A stretch of 33,227 nt of DNA from NCBI GenBank assembly GCA_004555915.1, contig SFJM01000021.1, positions 1 through 33,227 on the forward strand. The letters run 5' to 3'. The notes under the pieces are model-generated. The model was not told the origin of the DNA. It made no database searches and was given only the letters and a program-made list of their open reading frames with translations. How positions within the stretch are numbered: position 1 is the first letter of the stretch; every line of letters starts with the position of its first letter. The DNA is from Clostridiales bacterium. Its GTDB lineage: Bacteria; Bacillota; Clostridia; Oscillospirales; Butyricicoccaceae. Both the position numbers and the translations under genes were made by a program. This document shows, in pieces, positions 23,271-30,915 of this stretch.

Positions 23271-23344
23271 TGGTTGCCGAAGAAGGATTCGAACCCTCAC
23301 AAACAGAGTCAGAGTCTGTCGTGCTACCCTTACACAATTCGGCA
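23271..23344 (-). tRNA. tRNA-Gln (anticodon CUG), copy 2 in transcript order
   Basis: The cloverleaf has a 7-bp acceptor stem (TGCCGAA/TTCGGCA), D-stem GTGT/GCAC, anticodon stem ACAGA/TCTGT with loop CTCTGAC (anticodon CTG) and T-stem GAGGG/CCTTC. The discriminator is A and the CCA is encoded. The first pair is U1-A72, which the amidotransferase GatCAB needs to recognise tRNA-Gln. The 71-nt body is identical to the other copy. Confidence 0.95.
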
Positions 23345-23351
23345 GTATTGC

Positions 23352-23380
23352 CGCTCAAAACCAACGGTTTTAAGCGGTTT
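23352..23380. repeat. Hairpin between the two tRNA-Gln genes
   Basis: CCGCTCAAAACC pairs with GGTTTTAAGCGG with one mismatch. It resembles the terminator at 23233-23266, but the minus-strand side lacks a T-tract, so transcription probably reads through to the second tRNA. A T7 run on the plus side could stop antisense transcripts. Confidence 0.55.
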
Positions 23381-23387
23381 TTTTATG

Positions 23388-23461
23388 TGGTTGCCGAAGA
23401 AGGATTCGAACCCTCACAAACAGAGTCAGAGTCTGTCGTGCTACCCTTACACAATTCGGCA
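23388..23461 (-). tRNA. tRNA-Gln (anticodon CUG), copy 1 in transcript order
   Basis: Identical in sequence to the gene at 23271-23344, including anticodon CTG, discriminator A and encoded CCA. The two lie 43 nt apart. A perfect consensus promoter at 23497-23525 drives both. Confidence 0.95.
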
Positions 23462-23496
23462 AGATCATTTTGCTGTTTCGTGAACCAGCGAATATT

Positions 23497-23525
23497 ATTA
23501 TACGCAATTCTCCGCGTTTTGTCAA
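23497..23525 (-). promoter_or_regulatory. Consensus promoter of the tRNA-Gln pair
   Basis: On the minus strand there is a -35 TTGACA (23520-23525), a 17-bp spacer and a -10 TATAAT (23497-23502). Both hexamers match consensus, as expected for a stable RNA operon. Confidence 0.9.
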
Positions 23526-23592
23526 CAAAAACTTTAAAAATTTTTATGAAAATTTTATACAAAGAGAAACGAAATTTTGATGATATCGGTAG

Positions 23593-23621
23593 TAGAAAAA
23601 GCACACAGCAAGGGGTATAAT
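23593..23621 (+). promoter_or_regulatory. Promoter of typA-ridA
   Basis: A perfect -10 TATAAT (23616-23621) has a weak -35 TAGAAA (23593-23598) at a 17-bp spacing. The start codon is 56 nt downstream of the -10. Confidence 0.65.
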
Positions 23622-23676
23622 ATAATGCGTCTAAAAATAAGGATTTTCTTTTGAATTTTCGCATATGGAGGAACTC

Positions 23677-25494
23677 ATGGTAAGAAATGATTTAAGAAAC
23701 ATTGCCATTATCGCCCATGTCGACCACGGTAAGACCACGCTGGTTGACCAGATGCTCAAGCAGGGCGGTGCGTTCCGTGCCAATCAGGTTGTGGAAGAGC
23801 GTGTCATGGACAGCAACGATCTGGAGCGCGAGCGCGGCATTACCATTCTGGCAAAAAATACATCGGTACACTATAAGGATACCAAGATTAACATTGTCGA
23901 TACCCCGGGTCATGCGGACTTCTCCGGTGAGGTAGAACGTATCCTGAAGATGGTAGATGGTGTTATCCTGCTGGTTGATGCCTTTGAAGGCCCGATGCCC
24001 CAGACCCGTTTCGTTCTGGAAAAGGCGCTGGAATTCGGTCACAAGATCATTATTGTTGTCAATAAAATTGACCGCCCGGATGCCCGTCTGGCAGATGTGG
24101 GCGATGAGGTTCTGGAGCTGCTGCTGACACTGGATGCATCGGATGAACAGCTGGACAGCCCGATTCTGTACTGCTCCGGCCGTGACGGTACTGCTTCCCT
24201 GTCCCCGAATACCCCAGGTACCGATCTGTCCCCGCTGTTTGAAACCATCCTGTCCCATATTCCGGCCCCCCATGTGGATCCGGACGGTGACCTGCAGATG
24301 CTGGTTTCTTCCATTGATTACAGTGATTATGTGGGCCGTATTGCCATTGGCCGTGTGGAACGCGGTACCATGCATGTAGGTCAGGATCTGATGGTATGCA
24401 ATTACAACCGTCATTCCGAGCCGTACAAGGCAAAGGCTGTTTCCATGTATACCATTGACAGCCTGGGCCATACTCCGGTTGAGGAAATTTCTGCCGGTGA
24501 TATCGTCTGTGTATCCGGTATTGAAAACGTTACCATCGGTGATACGCTGTGTTCTCCGACAAATCCGAAGCCGCTGCCCTTTGTCAAGATTTCTGAGCCT
24601 ACCGTTGAAATGTACTTCTCTGTCAACGATTCCCCGTTTGCAGGACGGGAAGGCAAATATGTTACCTCCCGCCAGCTGCGTGAGCGTCTGCACCGTGAGC
24701 TGCTGAAGGACGTTTCCCTCCGTGTACATGAAACGGAAAATACCGATACCTTCCGTGTGGCAGGCCGTGGTGAAATGCATCTGTCCATTCTGATTGAGAC
24801 CCTGCGTCGTGAAGGCTATGAATTCCAGGTTGGTGCACCGCGTGCGCTGTTCAAGACCATTGACGGCAAAAAGTATGAGCCGATTGAACGCATGGTTGCG
24901 GATGTTCCGGCTGATGCACTGGGTTCTGTTATGGAGAAAATGGGTGCCCGTAAGGGTGAGCTGCAGCACATGGCGCCTCAGGGTGACCGTATGCGTGTGG
25001 AATTCCTCATTCCGGCCCGTGGCCTGTTCGGTTACAAGACCGAATTCCTGACCGATACCAAGGGCGAAGGCATCCTCAGCTCGGTATTCTATGATTACAT
25101 GCCGTACAAGGGTGAAATTTCCAAGCGGTTTACCGGTTCCCTGATTGCTTTCGAGACTGGTACAGCAGTAGCTTACGGTCTGTTCAATGCACAGGAACGC
25201 GGCCAGCTGTTTATCGGTGCCGGCACCGAAGTATATGAAGGCATGATTGTCGGTTCTTCCCCGAAGAATGAAGATATGGCTGTGAATGTCTGCAAGAAAA
25301 AGCAGCTGACCAACATGCGTTCTGCCGGTGCAGATGATGCGCTGCGTCTGGTTCCGCCGCGTCAGATGTCCATTGAGGAAGCCATGGAGTTCATTGGTGA
25401 TGATGAACTGATTGAAATTACACCGCAGAGCATCCGCATGCGCAAGGCAATTCTGTCCAATACCGAGCGTATGAAGAAGCTCAAGGGCAAGTAA
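23677..25494 (+). CDS. typA: Ribosome-associated GTPase TypA/BipA
   Basis: A translational GTPase of the EF-G type, 605 residues, that acts on the ribosome under stress and in 50S assembly. G1 is AHVDHGKTT (13-21), the switch I region has ERERGITILAKN, G3 is DTPGHADF and G4 is NKID. Later come domain II (VGRIAIGRVERG), the EF-G-like alpha/beta domain and the TypA-specific C-terminal block (PPRQMSIEEAMEFIGDDELIE) near the end. The frame also has an ATG at 23665, but that codon lies inside the GGAGG site (23667-23671), so the ATG at 23677 is chosen. ridA follows closely. Confidence 0.97.
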   Translation: MVRNDLRNIAIIAHVDHGKTTLVDQMLKQGGAFRANQVVEERVMDSNDLERERGITILAKNTSVHYKDTKINIVDTPGHADFSGEVERILKMVDGVILLVDAFEGPMPQTRFVLEKALEFGHKIIIVVNKIDRPDARLADVGDEVLELLLTLDASDEQLDSPILYCSGRDGTASLSPNTPGTDLSPLFETILSHIPAPHVDPDGDLQMLVSSIDYSDYVGRIAIGRVERGTMHVGQDLMVCNYNRHSEPYKAKAVSMYTIDSLGHTPVEEISAGDIVCVSGIENVTIGDTLCSPTNPKPLPFVKISEPTVEMYFSVNDSPFAGREGKYVTSRQLRERLHRELLKDVSLRVHETENTDTFRVAGRGEMHLSILIETLRREGYEFQVGAPRALFKTIDGKKYEPIERMVADVPADALGSVMEKMGARKGELQHMAPQGDRMRVEFLIPARGLFGYKTEFLTDTKGEGILSSVFYDYMPYKGEISKRFTGSLIAFETGTAVAYGLFNAQERGQLFIGAGTEVYEGMIVGSSPKNEDMAVNVCKKKQLTNMRSAGADDALRLVPPRQMSIEEAMEFIGDDELIEITPQSIRMRKAILSNTERMKKLKGK

Positions 25495-25512
25495 AGAAAG
25501 GATGGTTCTGTG

Positions 25513-25890
25513 ATGAAGAACGTTATTTCCACGCCGAACGCACCGGCTGCAATCGGCCCGTATTCCCAGGCAATTGAAACCGATGGCTATCTGTTCACCT
25601 CCGGTCAGATTCCGATCAATCCGGCTACCGGTGAGGTAGAGGGTACTACCATTGAAGAACAGGCAGAGCAGGTCATGAAGAACATCGGCGCTGTTCTGGA
25701 GGCTGCCGGTCTGGATTTCTCTCATGTGGTAAAAACCACCTGTTTCCTGGCTGATCTGGCTGATTTCGCCGCTTTCAATGCAGTTTATGGCAAGTACTTC
25801 CCGGAAGCTGCTCCGGCTCGTTCCTGCTTCGCAGTAGCAGGCCTGCCGAAGGGCGCAAAGCTGGAAGTGGAAACCATTTGCGTAAAGTAA
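25513..25890 (+). CDS. ridA: Enamine/imine deaminase RidA
   Basis: The 125-residue YjgF/RidA protein hydrolyses reactive enamines such as 2-aminoacrylate from PLP enzymes. Marks are AAIGPYSQAI, the strand FTSGQIPINPATGEV, and the carboxylate-binding arginine in PARSCFAVAGLPKGA followed by LEVETICVK. It starts at ATG 25513, or at the GTG three bases earlier; AAAGGA lies at 25496-25501. It is 18 bases downstream of typA and probably co-transcribed, and ends at a terminator. It may protect the cell from by-products of serine/PLP enzymes such as TrpB, but the link is only inferred. Confidence 0.96.
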   Translation: MKNVISTPNAPAAIGPYSQAIETDGYLFTSGQIPINPATGEVEGTTIEEQAEQVMKNIGAVLEAAGLDFSHVVKTTCFLADLADFAAFNAVYGKYFPEAAPARSCFAVAGLPKGAKLEVETICVK

Positions 25891-25898
25891 TTCTGATG

Positions 25899-25932
25899 CA
25901 ATCCGGCTGCTTTTGCAGTCGGATTGTTTTTT
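25899..25932 (+). terminator. Terminator of typA-ridA
   Basis: CAATCCGGCTGC (25899-25910) pairs with GCAGTCGGATTG (25915-25926) with one G-U pair, followed by TTTTTT. Confidence 0.9.
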
Positions 25933-26011
25933 CTTTCCGGCTGAAACGGTCATTCTTTTCTTTCTTCCCTGCTTATGCAACATATTTTTTCAAAATAATT
26001 CAATTTCAGGG

Positions 26012-26040
26012 TTGACGAATCCAAATCTTTGCGGTATAAT
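26012..26040 (+). promoter_or_regulatory. Promoter of tRNA-Ser
   Basis: A -35 TTGACG (26012-26017), a 17-bp spacer and a -10 TATAAT (26035-26040) lie 40 nt before the tRNA. Confidence 0.85.
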
Positions 26041-26079
26041 AATTTTCGTTGCTGAGAGAAAGCGTCAAAAACCTAAGAT

Positions 26080-26170
26080 GGAGAGTTGGCTGAGTGGTCG
26101 AAGGCGCACGACTGGAAATCGTGTAACGGTGATGAGCCGTTCTAGGGTTCAAATCCCTAACTCTCCGCCA
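26080..26170 (+). tRNA. tRNA-Ser (anticodon GGA)
   Basis: A class II tRNA of 88 nt plus encoded CCA. The acceptor stem is GGAGAGT/ACTCTCC, the anticodon stem CACGA/TCGTG has the loop CTGGAAA (anticodon GGA), the long variable arm is ACGG..CCGT, and the discriminator is G, as usual for Ser. Confidence 0.96.
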
Positions 26171-26175
26171 TGTAA

Positions 26176-26208
26176 AAGCCTGAAACTTCGGTTTCAGGCT
26201 TCTTTTTT
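26176..26208 (+). terminator. Terminator of tRNA-Ser
   Basis: AAGCCTGAAAC (26176-26186) pairs perfectly with GTTTCAGGCTT (26191-26201) around a TTCG tetraloop, and seven T follow. Confidence 0.92.
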
Positions 26209-26222
26209 TGCCCAGACGTTGG

Positions 26223-26259
26223 AAAAAAGCCGGAGCGATTTCTGTGATCCCTCCGGCTT
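26223..26259 (-). terminator. Terminator of the isomerase gene
   Basis: AAGCCGGAG (26227-26235) pairs with CTCCGGCTT (26251-26259). The minus-strand T-tract is at 26223-26228. Confidence 0.85.
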
Positions 26260-26281
26260 ACGTTTTGCCTGTTGTTCTGTT

Positions 26282-27070
26282 TTAGCAATGCTGCATGATT
26301 GCTTCCACGGCGGTCTTGGTATCGGTCTCCGGGAACAGCTCATAACCTACCCGTCCGGTGTAGCCGCAGGCCTCCAGATGACGGATAACCTTGGTGTAGT
26401 TGATTTCGCCAGTACCCGGCTCATGGCGTCCCGGTGCATCTGCCACATGGATATGTCCCATCTGATCCACATAATTCGTAATGGTATCACAGATGCAGCC
26501 CTCATTGATCTGCATGTGGTATACATCGTACAGCAGCTTCAGACGCGGGGAATTGATTAACCGGCAGATTTCCGCGCCCATCTGGGTGGTAGCGAGGAAG
26601 TTGCCCACATGGTCGGTGGTGATATTGAGCGCTTCCAGATTCAGGTTGATCTCCTCAGCCTCTGCCAGCTTCACGCATGCCAGCAGCGTGTCATACATGG
26701 AGCACAGTTTGACGGTATGGGACAGATTGTCGTAATGGTTCACCACGATGCCTCCGTCACCCAGTGCATTGGAATGGATGGTGACGCTGGAAGCGCCAAC
26801 CTTTTTGGCAGCGTCAATCGACTTTTTTAATTCCTCCAGATACTTCTCCTTATGGGTCGGGTCTACCAGGGAGTAATCCGCATCACCATTGAAACCGGAA
26901 ATGGCAATGCCTGCCTTTTTTGCCGCTTCACGGGTTGCATCCAGGTCCCGAATCCGCCAGTCCCAGAATTCTACTGCTTCAAAGCCGTCATCCTTTGCCG
27001 CCTGGAACCGTTCCAGCCACGGCAGCTCGGTGTACAGCGTATCAATACAAGCGCATTTTCTCAGTGCCAT
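26282..27070 (-). CDS. Hydroxypyruvate-isomerase-like sugar isomerase/epimerase
   Basis: A TIM-barrel protein of 262 residues in the xylose-isomerase-like superfamily. Metal and substrate residues typical of the Hyi branch are in NLEALN, LLYDVYHMQINEG, HIHVADAPGRHEPGTGEINY and GYELFPE. It may interconvert hydroxypyruvate and tartronate semialdehyde, or epimerise another small keto sugar; no glyoxylate or sugar-acid genes lie nearby to decide. AGGAGG before the ATG and its own promoter (27164-27192) and terminator show a single-gene unit. Confidence 0.85.
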   Translation of the reverse strand: MALRKCACIDTLYTELPWLERFQAAKDDGFEAVEFWDWRIRDLDATREAAKKAGIAISGFNGDADYSLVDPTHKEKYLEELKKSIDAAKKVGASSVTIHSNALGDGGIVVNHYDNLSHTVKLCSMYDTLLACVKLAEAEEINLNLEALNITTDHVGNFLATTQMGAEICRLINSPRLKLLYDVYHMQINEGCICDTITNYVDQMGHIHVADAPGRHEPGTGEINYTKVIRHLEACGYTGRVGYELFPETDTKTAVEAIMQHC

Positions 27071-27163
27071 ATTTTCAGCCTCCTGTTCATTTCATGTCCT
27101 CCGGCAGCTCCTCCCATAAAAATCCTGTTGGTTCGGCTGCCAAATTTTTTCTTTCCTTCTGTC

Positions 27164-27192
27164 ATTTTACACTGTTTTTTCCCGTGTAACAA
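27164..27192 (-). promoter_or_regulatory. Promoter of the isomerase gene
   Basis: On the minus strand there is a -35 TTGTTA (27187-27192), a 17-bp spacer and a -10 TAAAAT (27164-27169). Confidence 0.6.
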
Positions 27193-27272
27193 CTGTTTTC
27201 CTCCTACTTTCCAGTATTTTTCTGTGCTGTCTTTTTCTCACCGATATGGCACGAAAAAAATTGCCGGATATC

Positions 27273-27301
27273 TTGACAAATATTTTGATCCGGCATATAA
27301 T
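27273..27301 (+). promoter_or_regulatory. Consensus promoter of trpXYZ
   Basis: TTGACA (27273-27278), a 17-bp spacer and TATAAT (27296-27301) both match consensus, directly ahead of the T-box. Confidence 0.9.
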
Positions 27302-27307
27302 ACAAAC

Positions 27308-27591
27308 AATTGAATGACTTCAAACCTGTGAAGGAGAGTAGTAACAGGCAAGGCAATCCTTTAGAGAGCTCTGGATGGTGGAATCAGGGTGGTGCGCGGC
27401 TTTGTGAATGGACTCCTGAGGGCGGCTTGAAAAGGGAAACTCCTGAGTAGATGCCGACGGGCTCCCACCCGTTATCCATCGGGTACGTGTGTATGCACGG
27501 AAAGCGAGTGGACGTTATAACTGACGTCAATCCGGGTGGTATCGCAGGAATTTTGGTTCTTGTCCCTGAAAATGGGATTGGAGCCTTTTTT
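27308..27591 (+). promoter_or_regulatory. Trp-specific T-box riboswitch of trpXYZ
   Basis: Stem I has AGTA (27337-27340) and, opposite, GAA-TGG-A (27406-27412), closed below by GGAG/CTCC (27333-27336, 27413-27416). The specifier is TGG at 27409-27411. The T-box core GGGTGGTATCGCAG (27534-27547) is followed by a terminator (27555-27566 with 27574-27585) and T6 (27586-27591). The bulge TGGT would meet G73 of tRNA-Trp by a wobble pair, unlike the TGGC of the trp operon leader. Uncharged tRNA-Trp should turn on uptake. Confidence 0.92.
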
Positions 27592-27638
27592 ATTGTCATT
27601 TTATAAAAAACATAAAGAAACTCTGTTGGGAGGATACA

Positions 27639-28715
27639 ATGATGAAAACAAACCGTATGATGAGACGAATGGCAGCAGCAACTGCCGCTATGGCTATGCT
27701 GGCTTCCCTGACTGCCTGTGGCAGCAGCTCTTCTGACGCTGGTTCTGCAGCTTCTGATACCAGCAAAACCTATACCGTAGGTATCTGCAATTATGTAGAT
27801 GACGCATCCCTGAACCAGATTGTAGACAGCATGGAAGCACAGCTGGAAAAGGTCGGTAAGGAAAATGATGTTACCTTTGACATTTCCTATGACAACTGCA
27901 ATGCGGATGCCAATGTGATGAACCAGATTATTTCGGATTACATTGCTGATGATGTTGATCTGATGGTTGGTGTTGCAACACCGGTTGCTGTAGCCATGCA
28001 GGCTGCAACCGAAGAAAATCAGATTCCGGTTGTATTTTCCGCTGTTACCGATCCGGTAGGCTCCGGACTGGTAGAATCTCTGGAAGCTCCGGGCTCCAAC
28101 CTGACCGGTACCTCCGATTATCTGGATACCGCTTCCATCATGGGACTGATTTCCGCAGCTAACCCGGATGTCAAGAAAATCGGTCTGCTGTACGACCAGG
28201 GTCAGGATTCCTCCACTGCTGCCATTGCAAGTGCAAAGGAATATCTGGAAAAGAACAACATTGCATATGTAGAACGTACCGGTACCACCAATGATGAGGT
28301 TGCACTGGCAGCAGATGCATTGGTTGCCGACGGCGTGGATGCTGTTTTCACTCCCACCGACAACACCATCATGACCGCGGAGCTGGGCATTTACGAAACC
28401 TTTATTGAGGCAAAAATCCCCCACTACACCGGTGCGGATTCCTTCGCTCTGAATGGCGCTTTTGTAGGCTATGGCGTTGATTACGCAAATCTGGGTGTGG
28501 AAACCGCAAACATGATTGCAGATATCCTGATGAATGACAAGAACCCGGCAGAGGTTCCGGTGGAGACCTTTGACAACGGTACTGCAACTGTTAACACCGA
28601 AACCTGTGAAGCAATCGGATTTGACTATGAGACCATTAAGGCTGCTTTTGAGCCGCTTTGCACACAGGTGAAGGAAATCACCACTGCAGAGGAATTCAGC
28701 GATCTGGAGGACTGA
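27639..28715 (+). CDS. trpX: Tryptophan ABC transporter substrate-binding lipoprotein
   Basis: A solute-binding lipoprotein of 358 residues with lipobox LTAC (Cys27), then a Ser/Ala linker. It belongs to the ABC_sub_bind family (TrpX/YtsA-like), with the type 1 fold block VDLMVGVATPVAVAMQAAT, PVVFSAVTDPVGSGLVES, SNLTGTSDYLD, KKIGLLYDQGQDSS and FTPTDNTIM. The Trp T-box upstream and the downstream permease and ATPase are the reason for the tryptophan assignment. GGGAGG precedes the ATGATG start. A strong hairpin (28740-28771) follows before the permease. Confidence 0.9.
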   Translation: MMKTNRMMRRMAAATAAMAMLASLTACGSSSSDAGSAASDTSKTYTVGICNYVDDASLNQIVDSMEAQLEKVGKENDVTFDISYDNCNADANVMNQIISDYIADDVDLMVGVATPVAVAMQAATEENQIPVVFSAVTDPVGSGLVESLEAPGSNLTGTSDYLDTASIMGLISAANPDVKKIGLLYDQGQDSSTAAIASAKEYLEKNNIAYVERTGTTNDEVALAADALVADGVDAVFTPTDNTIMTAELGIYETFIEAKIPHYTGADSFALNGAFVGYGVDYANLGVETANMIADILMNDKNPAEVPVETFDNGTATVNTETCEAIGFDYETIKAAFEPLCTQVKEITTAEEFSDLED

Positions 28716-28739
28716 TTCTCCCCCTATGACGCAATATAT

Positions 28740-28771
28740 CGGAGCCTGGAGTCTGCTGTCTCCAGGCTCCG
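28740..28771 (+). repeat. Intercistronic hairpin between trpX and trpY
   Basis: CGGAGCCTGGAG (28740-28751) pairs perfectly with CTCCAGGCTCCG (28760-28771) around an 8-nt loop. Only GTTTACC follows, so it is at best a weak terminator. It could protect the trpX message from exonucleases or lower transcription into trpY and trpZ. Confidence 0.7.
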
Positions 28772-28817
28772 GTTTACCCTGTGAAATCCAACGATGTACT
28801 CAAAGGAGGAGTATCCC

Positions 28818-29756
28818 TTGTCGCTTTCAACTGCCCTGTCTCTGGGACAGACTGCACTGGAGCTCGGATTGATCTGCTCACTCACCGTTCTGGCATTGTT
28901 CCTCAGCTATTCCATGCTGAATGTCTGTGACCTTTCCACAGATGGCTGTTTTACGCTGGGTGCCGCAGTAGGTGCCGTGGTTGCCATTGCCGGTCATCCG
29001 TTCCTGTCCATTCCGGCTGCCATGCTTGCCGGTATCCTGTCCGGCTTTATTACCGCAGTGCTGCAGACCCGTATGGGAATTGACAGCCTGCTTGCGGGTA
29101 TTATTGTCAATACCGCGTTATATTCTGTCAACATCGGTGTTATGGGCGGCGCTTCCCTGCTGAATCTGAACCGCACGGATACCGTCTATTCTCTTACCAA
29201 AGATCTGCTCAAGGGCACCCCGCTGGAGGGCAAGCAGGTTCTGCTCATTTCCCTGATTGCGGTTGCTCTGGTAGTCGTATTCCTGACACTGTTTCTGAAC
29301 ACCAGACTGGGTCTTGCCATCCGTGCCACCGGCAACAATCCGGATATGGTACGTTCCTCGTCCATCAATCCGATTTTTACCACCACGGTAGGCTTGTGTG
29401 TGGCAAATGCCTTTACCGGACTGTCCGGCTGCCTGCTGGCGCAGTCCCAGAAATCCGCAGATATCAACATCGGTACCGGTATGGTCACCATTGCGCTGGC
29501 TTCCCTGCTCATTGGCGGAACCTTCTTCGGCAAGGGCGGTATCTGCCGCCGTGCGGTTGGCGTTGTCATCGGTTCCTTTATCTTCCGTCTGGTTTATACC
29601 ATTGCGCTGCGGTTCAATATGCCCGCATTTATGCTCAAGCTGGTATCCTCTGTCATTGTCATTCTTGCAATTTCCACGCCGTACCTGAAAAAACAGTGGC
29701 CGATGATCTGCCGCCGGTTCGGCTGGGCACAGAAAGGAGGAAACCGATCATGCTGA
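28818..29756 (+). CDS. trpY: Tryptophan ABC transporter permease
   Basis: A membrane protein of 312 residues of the branched-chain-amino-acid type permease family, paired with ABC_sub_bind proteins. Hydrophobic segments run through the whole length, for example SLTVLALFLSYSMLNVCDLS, then GIDSLLAGIIVNTALYSVNI and LLIGGTFFGKGGICRRAVGV. Start choice: AAAGGAGGAG (28802-28811) sits just before TTG 28818. An ATG at 28794 is in frame but lies upstream of that site and has none of its own. So a TTG start is likely. It overlaps the ATPase gene by 7 bases. Confidence 0.88.
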   Translation: MSLSTALSLGQTALELGLICSLTVLALFLSYSMLNVCDLSTDGCFTLGAAVGAVVAIAGHPFLSIPAAMLAGILSGFITAVLQTRMGIDSLLAGIIVNTALYSVNIGVMGGASLLNLNRTDTVYSLTKDLLKGTPLEGKQVLLISLIAVALVVVFLTLFLNTRLGLAIRATGNNPDMVRSSSINPIFTTTVGLCVANAFTGLSGCLLAQSQKSADINIGTGMVTIALASLLIGGTFFGKGGICRRAVGVVIGSFIFRLVYTIALRFNMPAFMLKLVSSVIVILAISTPYLKKQWPMICRRFGWAQKGGNRSC

Positions 29757-30535
29757 AGCTCACCAATATTTCCAAGACCTTTAATCCCGGGACAGTCAAT
29801 GAAAAAACCGCACTTTCCGGCCTTTCCCTGTACCTGAAGCCGGGAGATTTTGCCACCATTATCGGCTCCAACGGTGCAGGAAAATCCACCATGTTCAATG
29901 CCATCTGCGGCGATTTTCTCACCGACAGCGGTACTATCGAGCTGGACGGCAAGGATATCACCTTTCTGCCCAGCCATACCAGGGCACGCAGCATCGGACG
30001 GCTGTTTCAGGACCCCATGCGTGGCAGCGCACCGGGGATGAGCATTGAAGAAAATCTCGCGCTGGCTGCCGGACATGGCGGATGGTTTTCGCGTATCAGC
30101 CGTGCCGACAAACAGCGGTTCCGGGAACAGCTTTCCCTGCTGGATATGGGACTGGAGGACCGCATGAAGCAGCCGGTTGGACTGCTGTCCGGCGGACAGC
30201 GGCAGGCACTGACCCTGCTGATGGCAACCATCGACCCGCCCAAGCTGCTGCTGCTGGATGAACATACTGCGGCGCTTGATCCGGCGACGGCGGAAAAGGT
30301 GCTGGAAATCACCCGGAATGTGGTTGCCAAGCATCAGATTACCACGCTGATGGTCACACATAACATGCAGAACGCGCTGGATCTGGGCAACCGCACCCTG
30401 ATGATGGACAGCGGACATATTGTTCTGGACATTCAGGGGCAGGAACGGGACGGCCTGACCGTCAATGACCTGCTGGAACGCTTCCAGGCCGGTGCCGGAA
30501 AAACACTGGATAATGACCGTATCCTGCTTTCCTGA
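29750..30535 (+). CDS. trpZ: Tryptophan ABC transporter ATP-binding protein
   Basis: The 261-residue ATPase has Walker A GSNGAGKST (39-47), the Q-loop FQDPMRG, signature LSGGQRQALTLLMA, Walker B LLLLDEHTAALD and the switch histidine in VTHNM. The ATG at 29750 overlaps the permease stop codon and has AAAGGAGG before it. The family is the cytoplasmic motor that pairs with TrpY-like permeases. A terminator follows at 30556-30587. Confidence 0.92.
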   Translation: MLKLTNISKTFNPGTVNEKTALSGLSLYLKPGDFATIIGSNGAGKSTMFNAICGDFLTDSGTIELDGKDITFLPSHTRARSIGRLFQDPMRGSAPGMSIEENLALAAGHGGWFSRISRADKQRFREQLSLLDMGLEDRMKQPVGLLSGGQRQALTLLMATIDPPKLLLLDEHTAALDPATAEKVLEITRNVVAKHQITTLMVTHNMQNALDLGNRTLMMDSGHIVLDIQGQERDGLTVNDLLERFQAGAGKTLDNDRILLS

Positions 30536-30555
30536 CATCAAAAAATATAGCCATC

Positions 30556-30592
30556 AAAATCCCGAAATCTTCCGGTTTCGGGGTTTTCTTTT
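30556..30592 (+). terminator. Terminator of trpXYZ
   Basis: AAAATCCCGAAA (30556-30567) pairs with TTTCGGGGTTTT (30576-30587) with one G-U pair, followed by CTTTTT. Confidence 0.88.
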
Positions 30593-30608
30593 TCGTACCT
30601 TCTACCGG

Positions 30609-30637
30609 TTGACAACCGCTTTTGTCCATAGTATACT
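30609..30637 (+). promoter_or_regulatory. Promoter of the aspS T-box leader
   Basis: TTGACA (30609-30614), a 17-bp spacer and TATACT (30632-30637). The transcript would start near 30644. Confidence 0.88.
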
Positions 30638-30643
30638 GATACC

Positions 30644-30915
30644 GTATATTGGCGATGACGAAGAAAAGTAACGCTCTTTATCGCTTCCAGTGAGCGGAGG
30701 ACAGTGGAAACTCCGCAGAATGAATGAGCGCGAAGAACACTTTACCAGCCGCAATCTGAACCCTTTTGGCTGTGCCGGAGGCAGTAGGTGCGCCGTTTTG
30801 CCGTGCGTTAAGCGGCTCTCTTGAGTGACCGGGTGATATACCGGTAAATCAGGTGGTACCGCGGACAGTTTCCTGTTCGTCCTGAACCGTATCGTTTGGG
30901 ATGGGCAGTTTTTTT
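30644..30915 (+). promoter_or_regulatory. T-box riboswitch of aspS with an overlapping Glu/Asn specifier
   Basis: Stem I: the strand AGTA (30667-30670) lies between AAG (30661-30663, pairing with CTT 30740-30742) and CGCTC (30672-30676, pairing with GAGCG 30726-30730). The distal stem is GCGGAG/CTCCGC. The opposing specifier strand reads GAA-GAAC-A (30732-30739), one base longer than the GAA-TGG-A of the Trp leaders, so GAA (Glu, 30735-30737) and AAC (Asn, 30736-30738) overlap. There is no Asp triplet in this loop. The T-box core AGGTGGTACCGCGG (30851-30864) and a 15-bp terminator (30873-30908) with T7 (30909-30915) follow. That it is a T-box is sure; the double specifier is inferred. Confidence 0.9.

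Noticed and set aside
23665..23676. ATG 23665 as start of typA
   Set aside because: The codon merges with the GGAGG site. Family members begin at the MVRNDLRNIA corresponding to ATG 23677.
23692..25983. Long open frame antisense to typA and ridA (763 codons)
   Set aside because: It runs through two conserved genes and a terminator, and its translation shows no known family features.
28794..28817. ATG 28794 as start of the permease
   Set aside because: It has no ribosome binding site of its own, and the AAAGGAGG lies inside the extra codons, correctly placed for TTG 28818.
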